DNA from: WJKR01 sp964556395
GTDB taxonomy: Archaea; Nanobdellota; Nanobdellia; Woesearchaeales; WJKR01
Length of the DNA stretch: 22,595 nucleotides
NCBI GenBank assembly: GCA_964556395.1
Contig: CAZKVR010000013.1
Span: 1 to 22,595, forward strand
Direction: 5' to 3'
Part shown: positions 1-6,157 of the stretch, in pieces
How positions within the stretch are numbered: the first letter of the stretch is position 1
Layout of the letters: every line of letters starts with the position of its first letter
Made by a program: the position numbers and the translations under genes
The notes under the pieces: model-generated
What the model was told of the DNA's origin: nothing
The model's input: the letters and a program-made list of their open reading frames with translations, nothing else
The model's database searches: none

Positions 1-1129
1 CCGCGTCGTTAGGGCTGTCGTGCGGGTTGAAGTACTTGTGCACGTCGCCGTCGTTGAACCACTTGGTGCACATGTAGTAGAAATGGTCCGAGGTGGTGAG
101 CCTGCGCCAGTCCTCAAGGAGTTTCTTGTCACCGGACCGTTTCACGGGTTCTTCCAGGGCGTAGAGCTGTTGTACCGCGCTGTCCTGGATGGGGTTGCCA
201 AGCCACGCCGACAAGTCCCGCTCGACGTCCGCCCAACTGACATAGTTGTGAGCGTCGACCTCGCCGACAGGCTCGTACGCCTCCGCGACTTCCGAGACGG
301 TCTTGAAATCGTTGTCAGGATGCTTGAGGAGCTCTCCTGGGAGGTGGTCGAGGAACTGGAAGATGCCGGTGTCCTCCCACTGGTGCTCTCCGAACGTCTC
401 ATAGTCCATGAAGAGGTTGATGGTGTGGCCGTTGCCGTTGGCAGCGTTGAGCCAGTCCGCGTACTTCTCGACGGAGAGAGGGTGTTCCGGCCAGCCCTTG
501 TTGCCGAACCGGAAGGCGATGTCGTCCGACAACTTGTAGTTCTTCAGCAACGCCTTGATCTTGCTGGTCGTGACAGGGCGGTAGAGGAAGTTGGGACTCC
601 TCCAACCAAGGATGTGGTCGGCTCCCTCCGCAAGGACGGCTCCGTAGCCCATCCGCTCCACGTAGTTGGCCATCTCGTTGTTGAACACGAGTTCCGTGTT
701 CCTGAAGACCTTGGGGGTCTGTCCGAAGAGCTCCTGTATCTTGGAGGTCTGCTTCTGCACCTGCTCTTCGAACTCCTGCTTGGAGTGCAGGTAGGAGAGG
801 GAGTGATAATAGGTTTCCGTTACGAACTCGACCTGGCCCGTGGCGGCGAGGTCCTTGAAGCTCTGCAGGACTTCCGGCGCGTACTTCTCGAACTGTTCGA
901 GGACGGTGCCGGTGACGCTGAAGGACACCTTGAACTCGCCCTTGTGCCTGTTGATGAGGTCCAGCAAGAGCTGGTTGGTGGGGAGGTAGCACTTCTTCGC
1001 CACCTTGTGGATGATCTCCTCGTTCTTCTTGTCGTCGAAGTAGTCGTGGTTCTTGCCGATGTCGAAGAGCTTGTACTTTGCCAGCCTGTAGGGCTGGTGG
1101 ACGTGGAAATACATGCAGACCGATACCAT
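1..1129 (-). CDS. GH57 family alpha-amylase, partial (3' end beyond window)
   Basis: Translating the minus strand from the ATG at 1127-1129 gives 376 codons with no stop before the left edge. The product opens with MVSVCMYFHVHQPYRLAKYK. The HQP at about residues 11-13 is the first conserved region of glycoside hydrolase family 57. NTELVFNNE at about 144-152 and MDYETFGEHQWED at about 241-253 resemble later GH57 regions; the latter holds the D-x-E-x-F-G signature expected around the acid/base, and E146 is a candidate nucleophile. GH57 enzymes cleave or rearrange alpha-glucans. The start lies only 5 bp after the stop of the upstream glycosyltransferase, so the two probably form one transcript for storage-polysaccharide turnover. 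There is no signal peptide, so the enzyme is likely cytoplasmic. Family assignment is firm; exact specificity (amylase or glucanotransferase) is not. Confidence 0.9.
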   Translation of the reverse strand, partial: MVSVCMYFHVHQPYRLAKYKLFDIGKNHDYFDDKKNEEIIHKVAKKCYLPTNQLLLDLINRHKGEFKVSFSVTGTVLEQFEKYAPEVLQSFKDLAATGQVEFVTETYYHSLSYLHSKQEFEEQVQKQTSKIQELFGQTPKVFRNTELVFNNEMANYVERMGYGAVLAEGADHILGWRSPNFLYRPVTTSKIKALLKNYKLSDDIAFRFGNKGWPEHPLSVEKYADWLNAANGNGHTINLFMDYETFGEHQWEDTGIFQFLDHLPGELLKHPDNDFKTVSEVAEAYEPVGEVDAHNYVSWADVERDLSAWLGNPIQDSAVQQLYALEEPVKRSGDKKLLEDWRRLTTSDHFYYMCTKWFNDGDVHKYFNPHDSPNDA

Positions 1130-1134
1130 ATTCG

Positions 1135-2373
1135 TTATACCCCTGTCACTTCTTTGTAGATGCTCGCGCACATCATCGCCGGCTTCTGCCAGGTGCTGCT
1201 TTTCGCCTCGCGGTAGCCGTTCTCCGCCAATGTGGTGTTCAGGCTCGGGTAGTGGACGAGCGCCAGGATCTGCTGGGCGAGTTCCTCCACGTCCCAGAAG
1301 TCCACTTTGAGGCAGTGGTGGAGGACTTCCGAGATGCCTGATTGCTTGCTGATGATCGTCGGCGTACGCTTGACCTGGGCCTCGAAGGGCACGACGCCGA
1401 ACGGCTCGGAGACCGATGGCATGACGAACACGTCCGCCATGCTGAACAGTTTTTCCGCCTCGTCGCGCGTGTAGAAGCCTGGGAAGATGAACTTGTGGCT
1501 GATGCCGAGGGCGGCGGCCTTCTGGATGATGGAGGGGAGCATGTCCCCCTTGCCGGCCATGATGAACGTGATGTTGGGGTCTCGGTCGAGGGCTATCTTG
1601 GCCGCGTCGACGAAGTAGTCCGGGCCTTTCTGGAGGGTGACGCGGCCTGCGAAGAGGACTATCTTGTCCCGTTCCTTGAGGCGCCCGCCGTCGTATGACA
1701 CCGCTTCGTTCATGCTCGTGGCAGCGTTGTGCACGACGCGTATCTTGGCCGGGTCTATGTGGTATTGGTTGACGCACCGGCGCTTGACGAAGTCGCTCAC
1801 CGCGATGACGAGGTCGGCCTCTTTCATCCCTTTCTGCTCGATCGCGTAGACGTCCGGGTTGGCGTGCATGCCGCCGGTCTTGTCGAACTCGGTGATGTGC
1901 ATGTGGACTATGAGGGGTTTGCCTGTCACGCTCCTGGCGGCGACGCCTGCGAGGAAGGTGGTCCAGTCGTGGGCGTGGATGACGTCGAAGTCCTCTTCCC
2001 GGGCTATCATGGCAACCTTGGCCGCGAAGCGGTGGACCTCTTCGAGCATGTTCTTGCCGTAGAGGGGCCTGCCGCCCGAGTCGCCGACCTCTGCCAGGTG
2101 TCTCCGGTATTCCTGGTCGTATTCTTCCGAGGATTGGTAGGCCGACAGGAGCGTGTCGACCTTGCGGATCTTGACGCGGTTGTCGGGGCAGAGGTTGTTC
2201 GCCACCAATAATCGTTTGATGTGCGGGACGCTGACCCCTTTCGGGCCGGAGGGCATGACGAACGTGACGTCGACGCCCTCGTCGCTGAGTGATTTCGTGA
2301 GCTCGTTGCACACTATGCCTACGCCGCCGGCGAAGAAGGGTGGCAATTCCCATCCTAGCATCAGAACCTTCAT
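1135..2373 (-). CDS. Glycosyltransferase, GT4/GT5-type (glycogen-synthase-like)
   Basis: 412 residues with a GT-B fold. The N-terminal Rossmann domain begins MKVLMLGWELPPFFAGGVGI, with the glycine-rich acceptor loop typical of glycogen/starch synthases and GT4 enzymes. HAHDWTTFLAG (about 133-143) follows. The C-terminal donor domain shows FAGRVTLQKG (241-250), with Arg244 and Lys249 placed to bind the donor phosphate, and the EX7E motif SEPFGVVPFE (E323, E331). These enzymes transfer a sugar from a nucleotide-sugar donor with retention. The gene is followed 5 bp later by a GH57 amylase, which suggests synthesis and remodelling of an intracellular alpha-glucan. A GT4 role in glycan or lipid glycosylation remains possible. 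The nearest TATA-like box is about 105 bp upstream, implying a leader of roughly 80 nt, unlike the near-leaderless neighbours. Confidence 0.88.
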   Translation of the reverse strand: MKVLMLGWELPPFFAGGVGIVCNELTKSLSDEGVDVTFVMPSGPKGVSVPHIKRLLVANNLCPDNRVKIRKVDTLLSAYQSSEEYDQEYRRHLAEVGDSGGRPLYGKNMLEEVHRFAAKVAMIAREEDFDVIHAHDWTTFLAGVAARSVTGKPLIVHMHITEFDKTGGMHANPDVYAIEQKGMKEADLVIAVSDFVKRRCVNQYHIDPAKIRVVHNAATSMNEAVSYDGGRLKERDKIVLFAGRVTLQKGPDYFVDAAKIALDRDPNITFIMAGKGDMLPSIIQKAAALGISHKFIFPGFYTRDEAEKLFSMADVFVMPSVSEPFGVVPFEAQVKRTPTIISKQSGISEVLHHCLKVDFWDVEELAQQILALVHYPSLNTTLAENGYREAKSSTWQKPAMMCASIYKEVTGV

Positions 2374-2477
2374 GTTTCGCTTGCCTCGCTCGTTGCTGCG
2401 GCGCGTCGCGCCACCTCTTTTTTTGCTGTCTCTACGGCTGTCGTGGCCGAGCTACACCCTCTTCCGTTCGGAGGGAG

Positions 2478-2486
2478 TTTAAATAT
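2478..2486 (-). promoter_or_regulatory. TATA-like box for the GT/GH57 operon
   Basis: On the minus strand the sequence reads atatttaaa. A start site about 25 bp downstream would leave an approximately 80-nt 5' leader before the ATG at 2373. That leader contains GGCGC-GAC-GCGCC (2400-2412), a possible short hairpin. Confidence 0.4.
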
Positions 2487-2587
2487 GTTTCGTCATTCAG
2501 GGTCGAAAGAGAGAAAAACAAGTTCATAATTAATTATTTAATTCAATAAAAAAAACAAATAATAATATTTATTAACTAAACAAAAAA

Positions 2588-2595
2588 TTTAAATA
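2588..2595 (+). promoter_or_regulatory. TATA box for the wHTH-NUDIX operon
   Basis: tttaaata lies about 27 bp before the ATG at 2619, which predicts a leaderless or nearly leaderless transcript. The preceding 60 bp are extremely A+T-rich in an otherwise GC-rich window. The intergenic interval 2374-2618 holds only these two promoters and no recognisable gene. Confidence 0.65.
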
Positions 2596-2618
2596 CTCGC
2601 GAGAACGCTTGAGAAGCC

Positions 2619-3299
2619 ATGAACAAGGAAGCAGCCTTCATCCTCGACCCGCAACGCTGGAACATCATCACCAGCATCACCAACCAAAACACCTCCGCCA
2701 CAGCCATCGCCAAAGACGTCGGGCTCAGCACGGCCTACATCTCCACACAACTCAAGCTACTCGAAGCCTACGGTTACATCCGACGACTGCCACCCAAGAA
2801 GAACCACGTCGGAAAGCCCAAGCACGAGTACGAGATCGCCAAAGACACCCTCATCATAGCAGGCATAAAACATGACGACGCCAAACTCAACATCATCACC
2901 CAGCACCGGAAACACACGTTCATCTTCAACACGGCATTCTTCCCCAACGAAGACCACATCTACCACCTCCAGAAATTCTACTACCTCCACGAAGACCTGA
3001 TCACAGGACTAGACCTCCTCGCATACCTAGGGCACGACAAGGAAGGAATGCACTTCCTAGCAGTCAACGACGAAGTAGAAGACCTGAGGAAACACCACAG
3101 CAACATCACCATCAAACACCCCGAAGGGACGGAACAACGAATCATCATCTGGAGCCACACCCCGGACGAGATAATCACAGGCCTGGAAGCGGGCGAGAAA
3201 TACTACACGAGCAAGCTCAAAGAAGCGGTGGCGTTCTGGGACAAGAACGGCAAAACCCTCGACAAGCTGAAAAAACACCTCAAGGAGGACGACGCATGA
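2619..3299 (+). CDS. Winged-helix (ArsR/MarR-like) transcriptional regulator
   Basis: 226 residues. Residues about 12-60 form a winged helix: a start helix, a turn in TSATAIAKDVGLSTAYISTQ and a recognition helix, followed by LLEAYGYIRRLPPKK as the wing. The remaining ~150 residues show no motif I recognise and may be a sensor or dimerisation domain. The gene heads a three-gene operon; its TGA overlaps the next ATG (ATGA at 3296-3299) and a strong GGAGG sits at 3284-3288 for that gene. A regulator translationally coupled to a Cys-motif protein and a NUDIX hydrolase suggests control by a nucleotide-type ligand or autoregulation, but that is inference. The coding strand is strikingly A+C-rich, unlike the flanks. 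Confidence 0.8.
   Translation: MNKEAAFILDPQRWNIITSITNQNTSATAIAKDVGLSTAYISTQLKLLEAYGYIRRLPPKKNHVGKPKHEYEIAKDTLIIAGIKHDDAKLNIITQHRKHTFIFNTAFFPNEDHIYHLQKFYYLHEDLITGLDLLAYLGHDKEGMHFLAVNDEVEDLRKHHSNITIKHPEGTEQRIIIWSHTPDEIITGLEAGEKYYTSKLKEAVAFWDKNGKTLDKLKKHLKEDDA
3284..3288 (+). promoter_or_regulatory. Strong Shine-Dalgarno for the Cys-motif protein
   Basis: ggagg is 7 nt before the ATG at 3296, inside the 3' end of the regulator gene. It fits the pattern seen here, in which operon-internal genes carry Shine-Dalgarno sites while promoter-proximal genes are leaderless. Confidence 0.6.
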
Positions 3300-3583
3300 A
3301 CAAGCTCGCAAAGCTCATCAACACCCTCCCCTACACCGAACTCGTCAAGCTGCAGAAAGACCTCCGCGGAGGAAACCTCGACCGGCTGCTCAACAAACGC
3401 CTGGAAGAGCTCAAACCAACCACGACCGGCTACTGCCCCATCTGCCACGCCGAGACGGACCCGGACGAGAACCTCACCCTCACCTTCGGCCCCAAAGAGT
3501 TCCGGCAACGGGCGACGTTCGACGGCACGGACTGCCTCAAATACTTCGTCGAACAACTCAAGAAGAAACAGGAGAAAGAATGA
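3296..3583 (+). CDS. Small protein with a CPICH motif, unknown function
   Basis: 95 residues. The N-terminal half is helical and charged (about 1-40). The C-terminal half contains YCPICHAET at about 46-54, a C-x2-C-H knuckle, and one further Cys in FDGTDCLKYF, so zinc binding is plausible but the ligand set is incomplete. It overlaps its neighbours by 4 nt on both sides (ATGA at 3296-3299 and 3580-3583), so its synthesis is tied to the winged-helix regulator and the NUDIX enzyme. I do not recognise the family. It could act as a partner or adaptor of the regulator. Confidence 0.72.
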   Translation: MNKLAKLINTLPYTELVKLQKDLRGGNLDRLLNKRLEELKPTTTGYCPICHAETDPDENLTLTFGPKEFRQRATFDGTDCLKYFVEQLKKKQEKE

Positions 3584-4011
3584 GAAAAGTCACGACGGTC
3601 GGAACACTGATAGAACACGACGGCAAGATACTCATACTACTCAGAGGAAACAAGGAAGAGAGCTCGCCAGGCACATGGGGGCTTGCGGCCGGACGGCTGG
3701 AAGAGGGAGAAGAACCGGCGGAAGCGGCGCTACGGGAAGTAGAGGAAGAGACAGGCCACCAAGCCCGGAAAGAAGACCTAGAAGAAGCCGGCACCCACAC
3801 ATGGCAGTCACCAGGAATGGACGTCACGTTCCACGCCTACCGGCTGCCGGTGAAAGAACGGATAAAAGTCAAACTCGACCCGGCAGAACACGACGCATAC
3901 GCGTGGAAGACGCCGGACGAGATCCTACAGCTAGACAACCCCATCCCAGGCCTACGAGAACTCATCAACGCCGTATACCATACTTCTCGGCGAGCTCGGA
4001 CAAAGGCCTGA
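3580..4011 (+). CDS. NUDIX hydrolase
   Basis: 143 residues with a near-complete NUDIX box: G38, E44 and REVEEETGH at 52-60 fit GX5EX7REUXEEXGU, except that the last position is His rather than an aliphatic residue. The Glu cluster E53/E56/E57 would bind the divalent metals. NUDIX enzymes hydrolyse nucleoside diphosphates linked to another moiety (damaged dNTPs, NADH, ADP-ribose, capped nucleotides); the substrate cannot be told from sequence here. The beginning MRKVTTVGTLIEHDGKILIL matches the MutT-like first strands. It is the last gene of the operon. Its basic C-terminal tail (SRRARTKA) is encoded in a 47-bp antisense overlap with the convergent gene at 3965-4417. Confidence 0.9.
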   Translation: MRKVTTVGTLIEHDGKILILLRGNKEESSPGTWGLAAGRLEEGEEPAEAALREVEEETGHQARKEDLEEAGTHTWQSPGMDVTFHAYRLPVKERIKVKLDPAEHDAYAWKTPDEILQLDNPIPGLRELINAVYHTSRRARTKA

Positions 4012-4417
4012 CACCGCCATCCACGGCATAGACCGAACCAGGGAAAGACTCGGCCAAACCCGCGAGGACCTCCAAAGAATCGTCTGAAACGACCTCGGGC
4101 AAGGAGACACGAACCTTCGTGCAAATATACTCTCCACCCCAACCCTCCAAGCAGCGCAACGGGTCCTCCAAACCCACACGCCTCTTCACGACACACCCCT
4201 CCCGGTCAGGAAAAGGACCCCCCGCACCGATAGTCGGATTACCGGAAGGCTCGCCACGCTCCTCATACACCCGGAACGACACGCCAGAAGGATGACGGAA
4301 CGAGTCAACCCGAGGAATCAAGCCATCCTGGACACGCTCGAAACCACCCGAATCAAGGACCCGATAGAACTCCTCAGGAAGAACAGGCAACCCGAGGTAG
4401 ACATCACCCTTACCCAT
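3965..4417 (-). CDS. Conserved-looking unknown protein, 150 aa
   Basis: 150 residues, no membrane segment or signal peptide. It starts MGKGDVYLGLPVLPEEFYRV and ends with a DGGVRPLSELAEKYGIRR tail. I recognise no family. That it is a real gene is supported by a good TATA box centred 26 bp before its ATG, by a protein-like composition, and by G/T-rich codon choice (TTG, GGT, CGT). The convergent NUDIX gene overlaps its last 47 bp. Unlike most minus-strand genes here, which are A+C-rich in the coding sense, this one is G+T-rich, consistent with lying in a segment of reversed strand skew. Confidence 0.65.
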   Translation of the reverse strand: MGKGDVYLGLPVLPEEFYRVLDSGGFERVQDGLIPRVDSFRHPSGVSFRVYEERGEPSGNPTIGAGGPFPDREGCVVKRRVGLEDPLRCLEGWGGEYICTKVRVSLPEVVSDDSLEVLAGLAESFPGSVYAVDGGVRPLSELAEKYGIRR

Positions 4418-4437
4418 AGGCAGAGGAAGCGAGGAAT

Positions 4438-4447
4438 ACTATATAAG
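4438..4447 (-). promoter_or_regulatory. TATA box for the gene at 3965-4417
   Basis: On the minus strand the sequence reads cttatatagta, centred 26 bp upstream of the ATG at 4417, predicting a leaderless mRNA. Confidence 0.6.
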
Positions 4448-4514
4448 ATTTTCCCGAAAAACACCATCCGGGAATAACAACACATTAAAAAACCAGCGAC
4501 CACCACCACACCCC

Positions 4515-4556
4515 ATGCCGGACGTCAGCGTCATCATACCATGCCTGAACGGCACC
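4515..4556 (+). pseudogene. N-terminal remnant of a GT2 glycosyltransferase
   Basis: From the ATG at 4515 the sequence encodes MPDVSVIIPCLNGT, the textbook first strand and nucleotide-binding start of family 2 glycosyltransferases (V-S-V-I-I-P-x-x-N). After about codon 14 the similarity ends; the frame continues as low-quality sequence to a TGA at 4653. A TATA-like ttaaaaaa (4485-4492) lies about 25-30 bp upstream, so the promoter and start survive while the gene body is gone. The similarity breaks exactly where an opposing minus-strand N-terminus begins. Confidence 0.55.
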
Positions 4557-4612
4557 TTGACGGGGACGCGGCCGATGTTGTCCAGGAACGAGACGAAGAC
4601 AGCGACCTTCAT
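4557..4612 (-). pseudogene. N-terminal remnant of a second gene (GT-B-like start)
   Basis: From the minus-strand ATG at 4612 the sequence encodes MKVAVFVSFLDNIGRVPV, resembling the first beta strand of a GT-B glycosyltransferase or another Rossmann enzyme. A TATA-like tttaaaa at 4637-4643 lies about 28 bp upstream. Sequence beyond about codon 18 is the antisense of the GT2 remnant at 4515-4556, so this gene too is truncated. It may be a true remnant, or the two halves may have been joined by an assembly error. The family call is weak. Confidence 0.4.
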
Positions 4613-4636
4613 GAGTAGAGAGTCGCCAAGCCTCTC

Positions 4637-4643
4637 TTTAAAA
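4637..4643 (-). promoter_or_regulatory. TATA-like box for the minus-strand remnant at 4612
   Basis: tttaaaa (palindromic core) sits about 28 bp before the ATG at 4612. The rest of the interval 4418-4751 holds only the two gene remnants and promoters; I see no intact gene in it. Confidence 0.45.
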
Positions 4644-4710
4644 GTTATCGCTTGAGGAAGCAGCTACAAAAACCGACTTGATAGCCTTTTCCCTATACTA
4701 ATAACAGAAA

Positions 4711-4721
4711 CTATATATAAT
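4711..4721 (+). promoter_or_regulatory. TATA box for the MCM-type wHTH gene
   Basis: ctatatataat is centred about 36 bp before the ATG at 4752, giving an estimated leader of about 10 nt. Confidence 0.55.
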
Positions 4722-4751
4722 AAAACCCCTTCCTTTAAAACAAGGGTTGCG

Positions 4752-5024
4752 ATGGACCAGAACGACTTCAACGACCTTCTGAAGATCCAGCGGATGATGG
4801 CGTCACGCCTCATGGAAGAGAGCACGGTGGACAACAAGATCAAACTACTTGACGTCATCAACCGTCTCGTCACCGACCGGAACCGGAAGGTGCAGAAAGA
4901 GACGGTGCTGGTGCAAGCCCAAGAAGAAGGATTCTCGGAAGAGGAGGCTTTGCGGCTCATACAAACCCTGCTGGACGACAGGCTCATCATAGAACCAGAG
5001 CCAGGGTACGTGAAGCGGGCGTGA
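4752..5024 (+). CDS. Stand-alone MCM C-terminal-type winged-helix protein
   Basis: 90 residues. The C-terminal part, about 30-90, reads like the winged helix at the end of archaeal MCM helicases: KIKLLDVINRL, then EEGFSEEEALRLIQTLLDD, then RLIIEPEPGYVKR. The typical MCM tail has the same order of a G-[IF]-S-EEE helix, a Leu-rich recognition helix and an I-x-E-P-x-P-G-Y wing. There is no ATPase domain, so this is a solo DNA- or protein-binding module. It ends 3 bp before the convergent membrane-protein gene. Notably, an MCM-like ATPase at 21173-22384 lacks this domain. Alternative: a generic archaeal wHTH with convergent features. Confidence 0.72.
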   Translation: MDQNDFNDLLKIQRMMASRLMEESTVDNKIKLLDVINRLVTDRNRKVQKETVLVQAQEEGFSEEEALRLIQTLLDDRLIIEPEPGYVKRA

Positions 5025-5027
5025 AAG

Positions 5028-6119
5028 CTATTTCTCGAGAGATGAAGACCAGGAACTGCTCCGCGGAGCGCCGGCACCGTCGTCCCGACCGGCGTACTCG
5101 TTCTCGACCCCAGGGGACTGTCGCTTACGGGCGTAATCCTTCACCTTGCCGCAGAACTCGAGGGCGCCCTCGACGTACGTCTTGACAGGGTCCTTGTCAT
5201 TACGGTCAAGGACGTCGATGACTCGGTCCTTGCCGGTGGTGTCACGGACGAGGTTCTTGAACCCCTTGTGGGCCTCTCCGAACACCTCTGCTTCGGTCTT
5301 CTCCAACAGCTTGAGACGCGACTCTATCTTGCGGATAAGAGATAAGAGGGCTTCGAAGTCCACCTTGGACGGGTCTGAAGGGATGTGGGAGAACTGGTCG
5401 TACCACTCCTGCTCGATCTTGATACGGTCTCGCAGAGGCTTCGAGCCGCCATGGTACGCGTTGTAGACGCGGCCGACGGTGAAGTTCAGGGCTTTCCCCT
5501 TGTCCTCGATGGAAGCTATGAAGGACGGCAGGTCCTCATCCTTAGGCTGTTCGACCCGTTCCACGACCTTCCGAACCGGAGCCTTGACGGGCGCCTGGAG
5601 TATGAACGTGGTGACTATGAGGAAGAGGAAGCTGGCGATGAGGTTGACGGCCGACAGGACGCCGACGTCGAGGTCTGCGAAGATGCCCGTGCCTGACTCG
5701 CCGTACCAGTAGAACAATGCGACGAGGACTATGGGGACGAGCCACAACGCCTTGCGGTTGTCGATAGAGGCCTCGTAGAGGAGGAGTCCGAACACGACGG
5801 TGAACACTGACGGGAGGAGTCCTATGAGGACGAGGAACGGTCCGGAGTCGGTGCTGACGGCGAGGAGCATGACGAAGAACAACAAAAGGAAGAGGAAGAC
5901 TCCGGAGACGGTCTCGAAGCGCTTGCGGCGGCGCGGCGCGTGCGGGTCGACGGGGCGCTGCCTCTTCGGAGGCCTACGGGAACGCTTGGCAGGCCCGGGG
6001 TGCGCGGGAGAGCCAGGCATCTTCGTGGCGGGCTCCTCGGCAGAGGGCTGAGGGTTGTAATGCGGCTCCAAGGACTTCGCGAACTCCTCGCTGGATGAGA
6101 ACGACCTCTTTTTCTCCAT
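5028..6119 (-). CDS. Membrane protein with disordered basic N-terminus, four TM helices and a cytoplasmic tail
   Basis: 363 residues. Residues 1-68 are Ser/Pro-rich and strongly basic (about 43-68, KRSRRPPKRQRPVDPHAPRR), typical of a disordered cytoplasmic or nucleic-acid-contacting tail. Four hydrophobic segments follow at roughly 69-90, 94-116, 124-142 and 152-174. The remaining ~185 residues are soluble, helical and charged, with possible coiled coil around LIRKIESRLKLLEKTEAEVF, and end in a Ser-rich tail. I recognise no family and no catalytic motif. It has its own TATA box 26 bp before the ATG and lies between the convergent MCM-type wHTH gene and polB. The function is unknown. Confidence 0.75.
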   Translation of the reverse strand: MEKKRSFSSSEEFAKSLEPHYNPQPSAEEPATKMPGSPAHPGPAKRSRRPPKRQRPVDPHAPRRRKRFETVSGVFLFLLLFFVMLLAVSTDSGPFLVLIGLLPSVFTVVFGLLLYEASIDNRKALWLVPIVLVALFYWYGESGTGIFADLDVGVLSAVNLIASFLFLIVTTFILQAPVKAPVRKVVERVEQPKDEDLPSFIASIEDKGKALNFTVGRVYNAYHGGSKPLRDRIKIEQEWYDQFSHIPSDPSKVDFEALLSLIRKIESRLKLLEKTEAEVFGEAHKGFKNLVRDTTGKDRVIDVLDRNDKDPVKTYVEGALEFCGKVKDYARKRQSPGVENEYAGRDDGAGAPRSSSWSSSLEK

Positions 6120-6142
6120 ACGCTTGCCCGTGGAAGGCGTTG

Positions 6143-6151
6143 TTTATATAG
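6143..6151 (-). promoter_or_regulatory. TATA box for the four-TM protein
   Basis: On the minus strand the sequence reads ctatataaa, about 26-28 bp upstream of the ATG at 6119. It lies in the 38-bp gap after the polB stop codon, so the gene has its own promoter. Confidence 0.6.
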
Positions 6152-6157
6152 TTTTCT

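Noticed and set aside
20..1159. Long + strand open frame of 379 codons
   Set aside because: It is the antisense of the GH57 gene, with low-complexity Val/Leu/Glu-rich composition and no family motifs. The minus strand gives clear GH57 regions.
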